From Eurosta solidaginis (lineage: Eukaryota > Arthropoda > Insecta > Diptera > Tephritidae), in NCBI RefSeq assembly GCF_040869045.1, contig NC_090320.1, positions 255,502,978 through 255,566,977 of the forward strand: DNA of 64,000 nucleotides. Direction: 5' to 3'. The translations under genes and the position numbers were made by a program. The notes below the pieces were generated by a model that worked only from the letters and a program-made list of their open reading frames with translations, was not told where the DNA came from and did not search any database. Below are positions 11,103-22,774 of the stretch, piece after piece. Position 1 is the stretch's first letter. Every line of letters begins with the position of its first letter.

Positions 11103-11528
11103 CTATTCGCCCCAGCGGGTTAGGGGCTTAGAATATACCCGCGGTGGGTATGCCTGTCGTAAGGCGACTAAAATACCTAATTGATTCAAGGGGTTGTGCA
11201 GCGCACCCCTCTCAAATGATTCCCAGCGCGATATATAGCTACTCCAATTCAATTGTCAATCTCACCTACCCGTGACGAATCCTGTTTCTTTAACAGCCGA
11301 GGCTCTGGCGACCCCAAGTTCCGTATGGATCTAGGGGTGGGAGGGTGGTTTGACCTAGAAGGTTTCATGTGGTCATACCACATCGTTTCCCAGATGGTCG
11401 GGCTAGTACTTTTATGGTGCTTGTTACCGGAACGTACCGGATCTGCATCAGGCAAAGGACCACCAACATCGATAACACTTCCCAAGCTCTTCGGGATGTG
11501 TCCTTATTGCCACAACAACAACAACAAC
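11103..11528 (+). mobile_element. (CAA)-tailed short retroposon with 10-bp target duplication
   Basis: AGAAGTATGT occurs at 11093-11102 and again at 11529-11538, directly after a (CAACAA) tail. The 426-bp body therefore inserted by target-primed reverse transcription. It is non-coding, begins CTATTCGCCCCAGCGGG and contains GTAAGGCGACTAAAATACC. A diverged, 5'-shortened relative lies at 44878-45200. The tail matches that of the Jockey-like LINE ending at 35392, a possible source of reverse transcriptase. It may be a SINE or a 5'/3' fusion of a LINE; I see no clear pol III boxes. Confidence 0.75.
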
Positions 11529-11539
11529 AGAAGTATGTT

Positions 11540-13020
11540 TAAAAAATAGCATGGTGGGTGCAAATTCTCATATTATGGCAAAAGTATCACCTAAGCTACC
11601 AAACTTTAACAGCTTTCTTAAATTTATGATCCGTTCTATCCCGCTAAAAGGAAGTTTCTGCCTTGGGGTAGTAATTGAAAAAAACCGTGAGTGTAATACA
11701 CTCGACTCTTCCATTCCTTAATATTTTATGTCTACTCCACGGCGGCCGTGTGATTTTTGTTCGTCGAAAGAGGGAGGGCCGTGAAGCATTTAGTAAAAGT
11801 GACTACATTTTGTATTTCTAGGCTGAATAGACTAGATAAAGCCCTTCACAGTTTCAAATTTATTTCTGTCAACACTGACTGGCTGATAATGCGCGAATGC
11901 CGTCATTCATATTATTTGATCACAGCAATACCTTCATATATGTATACAGCCAGAGAAGGGAGATTTTACCCATTAAAAGACCAATGAAATCAAGATTATC
12001 CGTTCAATCTTAATCCTCATTTGGTTTTCGATGAGTTGTTCACAATTCTGACAAAAGTACTTTATATGGTAAATGGCGTTGTATTAATATTTTTAAATAA
12101 AACGCGAATTACTTAGCGTTTGGTACAACTATAGTTTGAAATGGGAGGTTCAGATGATTTTTGGTACAGTTTTTGTTTTTATTCGGTCCCAAATTTTGAC
12201 CCCAAATATAATTTTCTGTGGCAACCTTCCATCTCGTGCTATTGTAAGAAAGTGTAAATAAAAGTTGTCTAAGTTTCGGCGTTAGTTGCTGTTTTAGCTG
12301 TAGCTTTGGCATACAGGGTGAATCTATCTTGTATGTGGAAGATCCGACAGTCGATTTTGTAAACCATCAAAAAAAAGAAATTGGTTCAAAAAGATTTTCC
12401 GCAATGAGGGTTGGCTCTCTACTGCCATACTCCCACCCATGATTGTACTTCTGGCCGTAAAAGCTTCCCATTGCAGCTGACTTAGCAAATGCTGTTTATA
12501 GTCGGTGTAAAAGCTATAGCTTAGGTTGAAAGGGTCTGTATAAGATTTCCCAAATTTTATTTAGGAATGCCGTCAGCGTGTGCGGTATGAGGGGCAAATT
12601 CGTCCAATCATATATTTCTTACTTAAACCAATAATAAGGAGATAGCGGCTTATTCAGCACTGAAGTTCGCCAGTAAGTAATTTTACTGCAGATAAGTTTA
12701 CTTCGATATGGAAGGTCCTGCCTTATTACCTAAACATTGAAATTAGGAATTCGAGACTACTGGGCCATTCCGCATAGTCTTAAGTTAATTCGGTGGCTTA
12801 AAAGGAGATAATCAGTTTTGCCGCAATGATAACCTAAACTTATAGAGCTCTACCGCTTGATTACCTGGGAACCTTCTTTAGCCATTTCTAGAGCGAAGGT
12901 TGTCGAAAAAGATGGCTAGGAAGATTAGATCTTTATCCAAACCTGCGAAGCTTTCTCTCCTCCTCCATTGCTAATGGTATGCCATTCCCTCTTGAGCGAA
13001 GCTATTAAGTTTCAGTTTAC
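11540..13020. other. No feature recognised (about 1.5 kb)
   Basis: AT-rich DNA without recognisable coding motifs. The 67- to 76-codon frames at 11757-11987 and 12109-12312 have no domain. Confidence 0.45.
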
Positions 13021-13024
13021 TGTT

Positions 13025-13230
13025 CTATATTAATATCTGCGTAAAGCTCCTCCAGTTCATTACCAAATTGCCGTTGGCATAGGCGAAAGGTCCACAAATG
13101 TTCAAAAGTACTCTCATTTGCTTTTAACAGCGTACATGTACGTTAGGACAAGTACGTTGAAAGCCGTATACGGATTAACTTTTGTTCGCCGAGAGAAGAC
13201 CTTTCTTCCAAATTGCCTACTTAGAGTGAA
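13025..13230 (-). mobile_element. Degenerate RTE-like LINE fragment
   Basis: The sequence aligns by eye, with gaps, to the minus-strand LINE at 50280-50600. Shared blocks are ATCTGCGTAAAGCTC, GTTCGCCGAGAGA and AATTGCCTACTTAG, in the same order. It covers part of the ORF2 C-terminal region and no frame is intact. Confidence 0.55.
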
Positions 13231-13285
13231 CTAGAACTCGTTATCAAGACTGATAACCTATTTGATTCGTAGACCGACATTACTT

Positions 13286-13858
13286 CTACATTCTATTACT
13301 TACATTCTAACCCGGAAAATCCCAGTGGACTTACTGGCAAGGGAAATGGCCGATCTGTATAACACTAATATCGAGCGACCATCTGAAGAAGACAAGAAAA
13401 GAGCAAGGACACAAACAATAGCTAAGTGGCAAGAACAGTGGGAGGCCTCGAGTAAAGGGCGTTGGACTTTCACGCTAGTTTGGAACATAGCTCAATGGAG
13501 TGAGCGGAAGCACGGCGAACTGAACTACCATCTCACGCAGATAATGATTGGACATGGCGGTTTCAAAGAGTATTTATGGAAGCGTAGGATAGAGGAAGAT
13601 CCTCATTGCCCAATGTGTACCACGGAGTTAGAAAACGCAGAACACTTAATGTTCCACTGCCCCCGTTTCCACGAAGAAAGACTCGCCTTGCATGGAGTCT
13701 TTGGGGAGGAACCTACCACGAGAAATGTAGTATCACATATGTGCAACAGGAAAGAGTGCTGGACTGCAGTGAGCAAAGTGGAATTTATAGTAATGACACG
13801 ACTGATGGATGCTGAGAAGGAGCGCAGAGAAATGCGCATGGGAAGCAGTGGCGATTAA
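13286..13858 (+). pseudogene. C-terminal part of R1-clade LINE ORF2
   Basis: The frame is open across the truncation point, so its first codons (13262-13285) are target DNA and not element. A zinc-binding motif CPMCTTELENAEHLMFHCPRF type (C-x2-C-x8-H-x4-C) lies around residues 116-136, followed by the conserved SHMCNRKECWTAV segment and a charged C-terminus. This is the usual end of R1-clade ORF2. Reverse transcriptase and endonuclease are missing, so it encodes no active enzyme. It is free of stops and ends naturally at 13856-13858. Confidence 0.8.
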
Positions 13859-14085
13859 ATGGACACTCAGAGCAAATAGCTGGAACCTGGACGCAGGGAC
13901 AACAGTAGGCTCTTAAAAAATGAAAAATATGGAACGCCACCCTGAAGTAATGCGAAAGTGGTGCCGGGGTGGACGACGGTTCCAAAAAGGGGCTGTTTTT
14001 TAGTCTACGGACACACGTTTGCTGCGACGGCAGCAATTATGGTGCATTGGGCATTTTTCAGCCTCCCGCAAAAAAAAAAAAAAAA
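13286..14085 (+). mobile_element. R1-like LINE, 5'-truncated, with poly(A) tail and 15-bp target duplication
   Basis: AGACCGACATTACTT stands at 13271-13285 and again at 14086-14100, right after a run of 16 A. The 800 bp between them is a 5'-truncated LINE carrying the end of ORF2, a 3' untranslated region of about 210 bases and the tail. It landed just beside the RTE-like fragment ending near 13230. The intact duplication suggests a fairly recent insertion. Confidence 0.88.
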
Positions 14086-14100
14086 AGACCGACATTACTT

Positions 14101-14728
14101 TCGAGTCAGCTATCCCATTCATGCTATGATGACAGAAGGTAAATTTAGAATAAAGAAGAACTTTAACTGACGTTCAGATAATATCCGATTACATCTTGAA
14201 GGACATTACGGGACAATGTCTAGGACATTATGGCTGAACCTCCTTCGTTTCGGGTAACTCGACCTCTTTCAAGCCCAGAAGGGCTTAGAGGATAAGTTTC
14301 TTAAATGATTTTCTCTCACGCAAAAGAAACAGTGTACACCTGAACAGTGGGGTAGGTTCATCGTAGCAGCGCGTGTTTGTCCTGCGTCAATATACCTAAT
14401 ACATACCTATATTAGTGCCTGCTACCCTTCAACGGCTGCAAAACACTCAACACAACCTTTCACAAGAAAAAACAGTAATATTAAACTTTTAAACATGAAA
14501 CATGAAGAATGCTATAAAAGGCTACGGTTCTATGGTCAGCACGAAAACTTAAAAATAATGTAGGAATATACTAAACCTTTGGTACGAGCTTCGGAAATGG
14601 CTTTGGGGGAGAGTACGGCGAGCCGTGGCGGAGGTAGGGCGGTTTTATGACGACGAATAATCTGTTGTATTGTGTATTTCACTTTCTTGAAAATTTCTAA
14701 TTCTATTACTGTAGGTATGTATGTTAGA
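14101..14728. other. No feature recognised
   Basis: Unassigned sequence between the R1-like insertion and the foldback element. Confidence 0.4.
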
Positions 14729-15107
14729 CTGGGTCGATTTATTAACGGATATCGCGCCATCGATTTATCGATAGGATTTGGGCTGAGGAAAAAAAGTTCC
14801 AATACGCATGCCCAAAAAAATAATTTTCGAGGCTGGCGAAAGGGTAAAATTTTAACCAAAACACTCCTTTTTTTCCAAAAATTGTTATCGCCAACGTGTT
14901 TACAACAGCTTTTGCAAAAAAAAATATTTTTTGGGTTTTGAGGAGCGTTTTGGTCGAAAAATTTACCCTTTCGCCATTTTTTTTTCGCAGGCTCGAAAAT
15001 TATTTGTTTGGCTATGCGTAGTGGAACTTTTTTCCTGAACCCAAATCCTATCGAAAAATCGATGGCGCGGTATCGGTTAACTTTCGTCCATATACAAATC
15101 GACCCAG
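14729..15107. mobile_element. Foldback MITE with arms of about 170 bp
   Basis: Both ends read CTGGGTCGATTT inward (left 14729, right complement ending 15107). The arms share GCGCCATCGATTT, CGATAGGATTTGGG, AAAAAAGTTCCA and TAATTTTCGAG in matching order. The 379-bp unit is non-coding. The flanks (TGTTAGA and GTTAATG) do not give a convincing target duplication, so the superfamily is open. Confidence 0.85.
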
Positions 15108-15379
15108 GTTAATGTATGTTTTTTTGTAGTTGTTTTGTGTGGTTTTTTCATGGTGTCCGAATTAATCAATTTTCTTTCTTTCAAAATTTGCCCATTTACC
15201 TCTTTTGAATTTCTACGCAAGCTGGCTTTTCCTTTTATGACTCAACTCTAGTAAATGCGTTTTAAAAACTTCACTTTCTTGACAAGTATACATAAGCTGT
15301 TTATGGGAGTGTGTTAGTTTGTTTACATACAGGGTGTTTTATTTTCCACATACAAATGATAATAAATACTTAGCACAAA

Positions 15380-15640
15380 TTACCTCCGGGTAAATTCAGG
15401 CGGCGCTTCTCTTTTAATTTGTGCTCTTTTTTATTTTCCCTACAAATTGGCTGGACGGGAACTACGTGTATTTTGTGACTACCAACAACAGCTGAAAGGC
15501 AAATGCATTTTCACCGAGAACAGTTTTTTTTCTAAACATTTAGATGTTGATTTTTTCGGAATTTGAATCCAGAACTTTTTGCTGTGGTAAGCGAGCACGC
15601 TGCTACCACACCACGGTGAGCTAGCACGAGAATATATTCA
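15380..15640 (-). mobile_element. Degenerate copy of the tRNA-derived SINE
   Basis: Recognisable blocks, in order, are TTTCCCTACAAATTGGCTGGACGGGA, AGGCAAATG.ATTTTCAC and GAGCACGCTGCTACCACACCACGGTG. They correspond to the SINE copies at 57733 and 62945 in the same orientation. The B-box region is mutated. Confidence 0.7.
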
Positions 15641-15669
15641 TAGTTTTTTGAGAGCAACTGAATTAATAT

Positions 15670-16195
15670 TGTGACGAATATTAGCATCACTAAGCTGATA
15701 CTAAATAAATAAAGGCACAACAATAATAAAGCAAGCTGCCAATCTTGTGTACGTAAATAAGTCAATCATCATTTACACACATACATACAAGGCAACGAAG
15801 AGATACTCACAAATACATGTAACCATCAGCCGAAGTAGTACTCACGAATACACCCGCATATGGCTATAAGATAGACATAAACTACAAATATACATGTATA
15901 TAGAAATTACCAAGCAGCAGATACAGCAGTTCTAGAAGGCGAAACGTCTATACTTTAGTAGAAATATGCGAACAAAGCAACGGAGAGTATAAAGGCAGCG
16001 CAAGCTGAGTCATCAGTGATCACTTTCATTTAAACACGCTATTAGTTGTGACGTATAATTGTGAAGTACCACTCCCAAAGCAATCTAATAAAGACAATTT
16101 GGAATACAGAATATTGTAATTATTTATTCGGAATTTCAGCGATACGAACGTTAGCAGAAGGTTGCAAATAAGCGGAATTTCCCTAAATTCGTTAA
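15670..16195 (+). mobile_element. Solo LTR (BEL/Pao-like), 5-bp target duplication
   Basis: It begins TGTGACGAAT and ends ATTCGTTAA, imperfect inverted ends. AATAT flanks both sides (15665-15669 and 16196-16200). A TATA motif (GTATAAAGGC near 15990) and a polyadenylation signal (AATAAAG near 16087) are in the order expected of an LTR. No internal domain is adjacent, so it arose by LTR-LTR recombination. The BEL/Pao label is from memory of this LTR style; a related fragment is at 44638. Confidence 0.75.
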
Positions 16196-16317
16196 AATAT
16201 TCATACCCAAAGGTTTACTCCTTCGTGGACTCCTTCAGACCAATTAGTTTCAAATTCGTTATTCTGAAAGCAACATAGAAAAGAGAAAATCGGACACTGT
16301 TCAGCTAATACCTGTGC

Positions 16318-16560
16318 ATCACGGCCAGAACGCTTGCAAAAAAGGCAGATCCACGATTATCGACTTGTGCCAGCTGATCACTAAAGTCTAGAATGCTTTC
16401 AAATGCGGGGAATTAGTGCTTTGTGCTTTTTTGGACATAGAGGGAGGCTTTCGCAGGGCAGCCAACAACATAATCAGTTTTGCGTTCGAAAGAAGGAAAG
16501 TTAAGGAACTTATGAGAATGTTGGAAGATGCTTTATTTCGTTCAAAGAAAGCGGAATCTT
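16318..16560 (+). mobile_element. LINE reverse transcriptase fragment (I/LOA type), decayed
   Basis: A short translated stretch reads ...CAFLDIEGGFRRAANNIISFAF. It matches the RT region carrying the first catalytic Asp of Jockey-superfamily LINEs (family pattern FLDIEGAFDN). Just upstream, out of frame, lies the STI..CQLI segment that normally precedes it. Nothing further of the element is preserved nearby. Confidence 0.6.
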
Positions 16561-16563
16561 TAA

Positions 16564-16960
16564 TTGGATACGGATGGTTCAGATTAAGATTACAAGATGA
16601 GGTGATGTCAAACAAAGGACTCTTATTCTTATTATACTCAGATATTATCATCGTCAAGAGGCAATTTTGAAAATACTTTAGCTGTTGTAATACAAAAATC
16701 ACTAATAAAGTCAAATTAGTGGTTCACCGATGTATGACTGCATGTCTATCCTAGGAAGACACCCCCTTGATGGAAATGAACCGGAATGGATTGATATTGG
16801 AAAGGGTAACCGCAATTAAATTCTTTAGTTCTAATGGCGCTTTCTTTTCAGAAAATAATGTCGCCCTGTTGGTTCTGCTCGGCTATGCCGATAGTTGGTG
16901 TGTTCCTCTCACAAAATATTTTCCAATGAATGATAAAAAAGGTATATTTACCTACAAATA
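16564..16960. other. No feature recognised
   Basis: Unassigned AT-rich sequence. Open frames lack motifs. Confidence 0.4.
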
Positions 16961-16963
16961 GAG

Positions 16964-17815
16964 TTGTTGTTGTTGTATTAACAGTGCTTCGCCCCACTCA
17001 ATGGGCACGACCACTCACAAATTGTCATCAAAATCCTCTAACGGGAGTCCTAGGAAACCGGCCATTTCAACAGGGACGGACCATAGGGAGATGGGTGTTA
17101 GAGGCGTAGATTCCACATTACAATTGAAAAGATGGTTGGTGTCATTTGTGGACACATCACATGCAGGACGTACATACATTGCGTATGTCTGAGTTGATAC
17201 TGGACAAGTAAGAGTTTAACTTGTCTTTCACTTGGTAGTTTTCTTTCTTCTTCTGCAAGGGTGGGATATTGCATATTAATAACGGGGTTCACCGGGCGCG
17301 TCCTAACAAAGGCGTTTACCGATTCTGTATGGATTTGGCTGAGGGCCTGCATGTGCTTGCCTGGATCAAACGGCAGTGTTGGCAGGTGCCGGATCTCGTC
17401 ATAGTGCTTTAGGAGATGTTCTTTTAATTCTCGTGGAGGCGGTGCTGAATCAAGCAGTTGTTTGCTGGGATGTCCTGGTTTGTGACAATTAAGCAAGAAC
17501 TGTTTGTTCAGCATTTCATTGTGCTCTTTAATATTGAGCTCTTTGGCCTTACTATGTAGATGATGTTCGGGAGTTATAAGGAGATAGCAGTTCTGATTGC
17601 AGTAGCAGTTCTGATTGCAGTATTTTGACAGGCCTGTAGCCTTTTCCGGTGTGTATTTTTAGGAGCAGGCGACCAAACTGGTGACGCGTAGCTCATGAGC
17701 AGCCGGCCAATTGCTTTGTACGTCGTTAGCAAAGTTTTTTATATTTTCCCCATGTGCTGCCGGCAACCGACTTGAGGATTTTTACTTAGCGCCAGGTGAT
17801 CTAGTTCAAAGGTTA
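16964..17815 (-). mobile_element. Jockey-like LINE, 3' portion, broken ORF2
   Basis: On the minus strand the element ends in a (CAACAA) tail at 16964. ORF2 C-terminal sequence lies at 17098-17514 (LNKQFLLNCHKPGHPSKQLL, then TRPVNPVINMQYPTLAEEERKLPSE). Further upstream, in other frames, a remnant of ILKSVAGSTWG is near 17730-17770. The same order occurs in the plus-strand copy at 33855-35392. Several frameshifts mean no protein could be made. Confidence 0.8.
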
Positions 17816-19229
17816 GAATTTAAGAGTGCGATATGAGGGTAACATTTTTTCCAGAGAAGAAAACGGCATAAGTTGCCATGGAGAAAACATGTTTTTTTTA
17901 TCTAAGACATCAGGTTCAATAATAATGGCGTTCATATGTGTAATAACCGTTAAACCAAAGAAATGAATTCAATATAAATTCAGTATCTTGCTTAATTCGT
18001 GTTGTTATCCAATTTCAATTGACTAAATTTTAACCTACGAAAATTCAGCTCGATCGCAGATTTAATAAGCCTATCAAACATATTGGCTCTCGCTGATACT
18101 TTTTCTGATTAATCGTTACCTCGCTGTGGTAACCACAATTCTCGCACGCAACCCAAAGTGCCGTTACACACGCCGTTTTGTTACACAATTACTCGACTTA
18201 CCTCATACCTTTTCACCCCCCACAGCCTTCAACCCTTAAACGCATTCAAAATTGGGGTTTATTGCGTTGCTCTAGATTTTTCTCCATTCTTCAATTCAAT
18301 ACAATTTTTCTGGGTCAAACATTTATATATTTCGTCGTTTTTACTAAAAGTCCTTTTCACACCCACATATACACAAATATTATTTATTTGTATGAATTCC
18401 ATTGCATTGCTATAATTTTATTATATTCATGCGTGACTTTGCGGTCAAACATTAGATTTATTGGTCACTTTCTCGGATACCGGCGTGTCCATATGTAAGC
18501 CCTACTTTTGCTTCTAGCACTGATAGACGACGACTTTACCGTCGTTCGTCATGGCTGTAAGTGGCAGTACGATTGACATTTGAAGGCAGCCATTCACTGG
18601 TCAATTAATACCCGGTTAAACTCTTTGATATAATGTAGGTCAATTGAATGAGCTGATAGCCATATGGACAGTTGTAAATGTGACTATGTAAGACTATTAA
18701 CGGCTGTTGATCTGAATTAAATTTACTACCCTTCAGAAAAACAAATTTGGTCAGAACTAGTGTTGAGATTGAACATTTGATGGCAATATTACTTCTAGCT
18801 CAATATTCAAACCATTACTGTAAACGGCCCACTTTTAAACGGAGATGCGATTAGAGGTGGAAATTGTTGCGAAGTGCACTATTTTGCAAATTAGCCTCAA
18901 CTAGTTCCATTGTGGACAAAGCAGGGATACCAGAATTTTTAGCATGTTTTCAACTGGTTCCATTTCGGCTAGCTGCTTGTCATCTATGACGATTATCGAT
19001 AAACGGTTTTGCGGCAGCAAGCTTAACCAGAACACGTAACGTCATACTGCCGAATTATGAACCTCAATGGCAAAATAAGGAGACTGTTAGAAAAGGAAAA
19101 TGGGCCAGTTAAAGTTCAGGAGTTCTTAAGGACTCATAATTTCACCACTGTTGTGACTAGATTTCGCTCAGCTGTAAAAGCTTGGGTATCTATTAATTTA
19201 GGCATCTGTATATCGCTCAACGTAGCAGA
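17816..19229. other. No feature recognised (about 1.4 kb)
   Basis: AT-rich. The overlapping frames at 18158-18498 are hydrophobic low-complexity reading of T-rich DNA. A good minus-strand splice-donor shape (GAGGTAAGT, near 18200) is present, but no coding frame precedes it. Confidence 0.45.
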
Positions 19230-19800
19230 ACTTTTCAATCGTCAACTCACTCTTAGCGTCTACACCATTTCCAGTTGTAAATGAGAACGCGTCAGATGTA
19301 TGTATATGCGAAAGTGGCATACGGCGATGAGAATAGTCAATTGTAAATGAGAAAGCGTCAAATAAAATTGAGAATACTGAGTTGTAAATGATAATAGTCA
19401 ATTGCTAATTCGAAACCCTCATATAGAAATGAGATAAGTCAATTTTATATGCGTAAGCGTCATATGGAAATGCGAATAGTCACTTATAAATTATAAAGCG
19501 TCAATTGAAAATTTGAAATCGCCAATCTTAATTGGGAACCGTCAGTTGTAAATGAAAATAGTCAATTGTGAATGCGAAAAGCGACATATGGAAATGAGAA
19601 TAGTCAATTGTAAATGCGAAAGCGACATTTAGAAATGAGACTATTATATTGTAACTGCGAAAACGTCATACGGAAATGAGATTAGTCAATTGTAAGTGCG
19701 AAATCGTGATACGGAAATGAGAATAGTCACTTGTAAATAAGAATGCATCAAATGAAAATGCGAAAACGTAATTTATAATTGAGAATAAAAAAATCATAAT
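19230..19800 (+). repeat. Degenerate tandem array, about 40-bp unit
   Basis: A unit of the type AGTCAATTGTAAATGCGAAA + GCGTCATATGGAAATGAGAAT repeats roughly thirteen times with substitutions and small indels. It ends exactly where the composite element at 19804 begins. The same unit reappears in inverted orientation at 22930-23060, on the far side of that element. Confidence 0.8.
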
Positions 19801-19889
19801 AAAAACAAGTAAGGAAGTATAAGTTCGGGTGTAACAGAACACTACATACTCAGTTGAGAGCTATGGCGACAACATAAGGGAAAATAACC

Positions 19890-21600
19890 ATGTAGGAAAA
19901 TGAACCGAGGGAAACCCTGGAATGTGTTTGTATGACATGTGTATCAAATGAAAGGCATTAAAGAGTATTTTATGAGGGAGTGGGCCATAGTTCTATAGGT
20001 GGACGCCGTTTAGGGATATAGCCATAAAGGTGGATCAGGGTTGACTCTAGAATGCGTTTGTACGATATGGGTATCAAATGAAAGGTATTAATGAGTATTT
20101 TAAAAGGGCGTGGACCTAAGTTCTATAGATGGACGCCTTTTCGAGATATCGCCGTAAAGATGGACCAGGGGTGACTCTAGAATGCGTTTGTACGATATGG
20201 GTATCAAATGAAAGGTGTTAATGAGCATTTTAAAAGGGAGTAATCCTTAGTTCCATAGGTGGACGCCGTTTCGAGATATCGCCATAAAGGTGGACCAGGG
20301 GTGACCCTAGAATTTGTTTGTACGATATGGGTATCAAATGAAAGGTGTTAATGAGTATTTTTAAAAGGGAGTGGGCCTTCGTTTTATAGGTGTTCGCCTT
20401 TTCGAGATATCGCCATAAAGGTGGACCAGGGGTGACTCTAGAATTTGTTTGTACGATATGGGTATCAAATGAAAGGTGCTAATGAGTATTTTAAAAGGGT
20501 GTGGGCCTTAGTTCTATAGGTGGATGCCCTTTCGAGATATCGCCATAAAGGTTCTAGAATTTTTGTGTACGATATGGGTATCAAATGAAAGGTGTTAATG
20601 AGTATTTTAAAAGGGAGTGGGCCTTAGTTCTATAGGTGGACGCCGTTTCGAGATATCGCCATAAAGGTGGGCCAGGGGTGACTCTAGAATTCGTTTGTGC
20701 AATATGGGTATCAAACGAAAGGAGCTAATGAGTATTTTAAGAGGGAGTGGGCCTTAGTTCTATAGGTGGACGCATTTTCGGGGTATCGCAATAAAGGTGG
20801 ACCAGAGGTGACTCTAGAATTCGTTTGTGCAATATGGGTATCAAACGAAAGGAGTTACTGAGTATTTAGGAGGGAGTCGGCCTTCGTTTTATAGGTGTTC
20901 GCCTTTTCGAGATATCGCCATAAAGGTGGACCAGGGGTGACCCTAGAGTTTGTCTGCACAATATGGGCATCAAACGAAAGGTGTTAATGAGTATTTTAAA
21001 AGGGAGTGGGCCTTAGTTCTATAGGTTGACGCCGTTTCGAGATATCGCCATAAAGGTGGGCCAGGGGTGACTCTAGAATTGGTTTGTGCAATATGGGTAT
21101 CAAACGAAAGGAGTTAATGAGTATTTTAAGAGGGAGTGGGCCTTAGTTCTATAGGTGGACGCCTTTTCGAGATATCGCCATAAAGATGGACCAGGTGTGA
21201 CTCTAGAATGCGTTTGTACGATATGGGTATCAAATGAAAGGTGTTAATGAGCATTTTAAAAGGGAGTAATCCTTAGTTCCATAGGTGGACGCCGTTTCGA
21301 GATATCGCCATAAAGGTGGACCAGGGGTGACCCTAGAATTTGTTTGTACGATATGGGTATCAAATGAAAGGTGTTAATGAGTATTTTTAAAAGGGAGTGG
21401 GCCTTCGTTCTATAGGTGTTCGCCTTTTCGAAATATCGCCATAAAGGTGGACCAGGGGTGACTCTAGAATGAGTTTGTACGATATGGGTATCAAATTAAA
21501 GGTATTATTGAGAGTTTTAAAAGGGAGTGGTGGTAGTTGTATATGTGAAGGCGTTTTCCAGATATCGACCAAAATGTGGACCAGGGTGACCCAGAACATC
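19890..21600 (+). repeat. 130-bp tandem (satellite-like) array, about 13 units
   Basis: Each unit contains GGACGCCTTTTCGAGATATC, GCCATAAAGGTGGACCAGG, GTGACTCTAGAAT and GATATGGGTATCAAATGAAA in that order. Units are of similar length and mostly differ by substitutions. The last units degrade towards 21600. Chance open frames inside have no coding meaning. Confidence 0.92.
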
Positions 21601-22741
21601 ATCTGTTGGATACCGCTAATTTATTTATATATGTAATACCTGCCAAGATTTTAAGGGTTTTTTATTTCGCCCTGCAGAACTTTTTCATTTTCTTCTACTG
21701 AATATGGTAGGTGTCACAACCATTTTATAAAGTTTTTTTTAAAGTTATATTTCGCGTCAATAAAAAAATCCTTACCTTACCATGTTTCATCCCTTTTTTC
21801 GTATATGGTATAGAATTATGGCATTTTTTTCATTTTTCGCAATTTTCGATATCGAAAAAGTGGGCGTGGTTATAGTCGGATTTCGTTCATTTTTTATACC
21901 AAGATAAAGTGGGTTCAGATAAGTACGTGAACTGAGTTTAATAAAGATATATCGATTTTTGCTCAAGTTATCGTGTTAACGGCCATGCGGAAGGACAGAC
22001 GGACGACTGTGTATAAAAAATGGGCGTGGCATCAACCGATTTCGCCCATTTTCTCAGAAAACAGTTAAAGCCATAAAATCTATGCCCCTACCAAATTTCA
22101 AAAGGATTGGTTAATTTTTGTTCGACTTATGGCGTTAAAAGTATCCTAGACAAATTAAATGAAAAAGGGCGGAGCCACACCCATTTTTAAATTTTCTTTT
22201 ATTTTTGTATTTTGTTGCACCATATCATTACTGGAGTTGAATCTTGACATAATTTACTTATATACTGTAAAGATATTAAATTTTTTGTTAAAATTTTACT
22301 TAAAAAAATTTTTTTTTTTAAAAGTGGGCGTGGTCCTTCTCCGATTTTGCTAATTTTTATTAAGCATACATATAGTAATAAGAGTAACGTTTCTGCCAAA
22401 TTTCATCATGATATCTTCAACGACTGCCAAATTACAGCTTGCAAAAGTTTTAAATTACCTTCTTTTAAAAGTGGGCGGTGCCACGCCCATTGTCCAAAAT
22501 TTTACTAACTTTCTATTTTGCGTCATAAGTTCAACTCATCTACCAAGTTTCGTCGCTTTATCGGTCTTTTGTAATGAATTATAGCACTTTTTCGATTTTT
22601 CGAAATTTTCGATATCGAAAAAGTGGGCGTGGTTATAGTCCGATATCGTTCATTTTAAATAGCGATCTGAGATGAGTGCTCAGGAACCTACATACCAAAT
22701 TTCATCAAGATACCTCAAAATTTACTCAAGTTATCGTGTTA

Positions 22742-22774
22742 ACGGACGGACGGACGGACGGACGGACGGACGGA
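22742..22774 (+). repeat. (ACGG)n microsatellite in composite element copy 1
   Basis: About eight ACGG units follow GTTATCGTGTTA. The same site has fewer units in copy 2 (about 48330-48352) and copy 3 (about 56912-56940, complement), so length varies among copies. Confidence 0.9.

Noticed and set aside
18158..18498. Overlapping 85- and 106-codon hydrophobic frames as a small membrane protein gene
   Set aside because: T-rich low-complexity reading without motif, start context or splice support.
19890..21600. CRISPR array
   Set aside because: Eukaryotic tandem satellite. Units are contiguous and about 130 bp, with no unique spacers.
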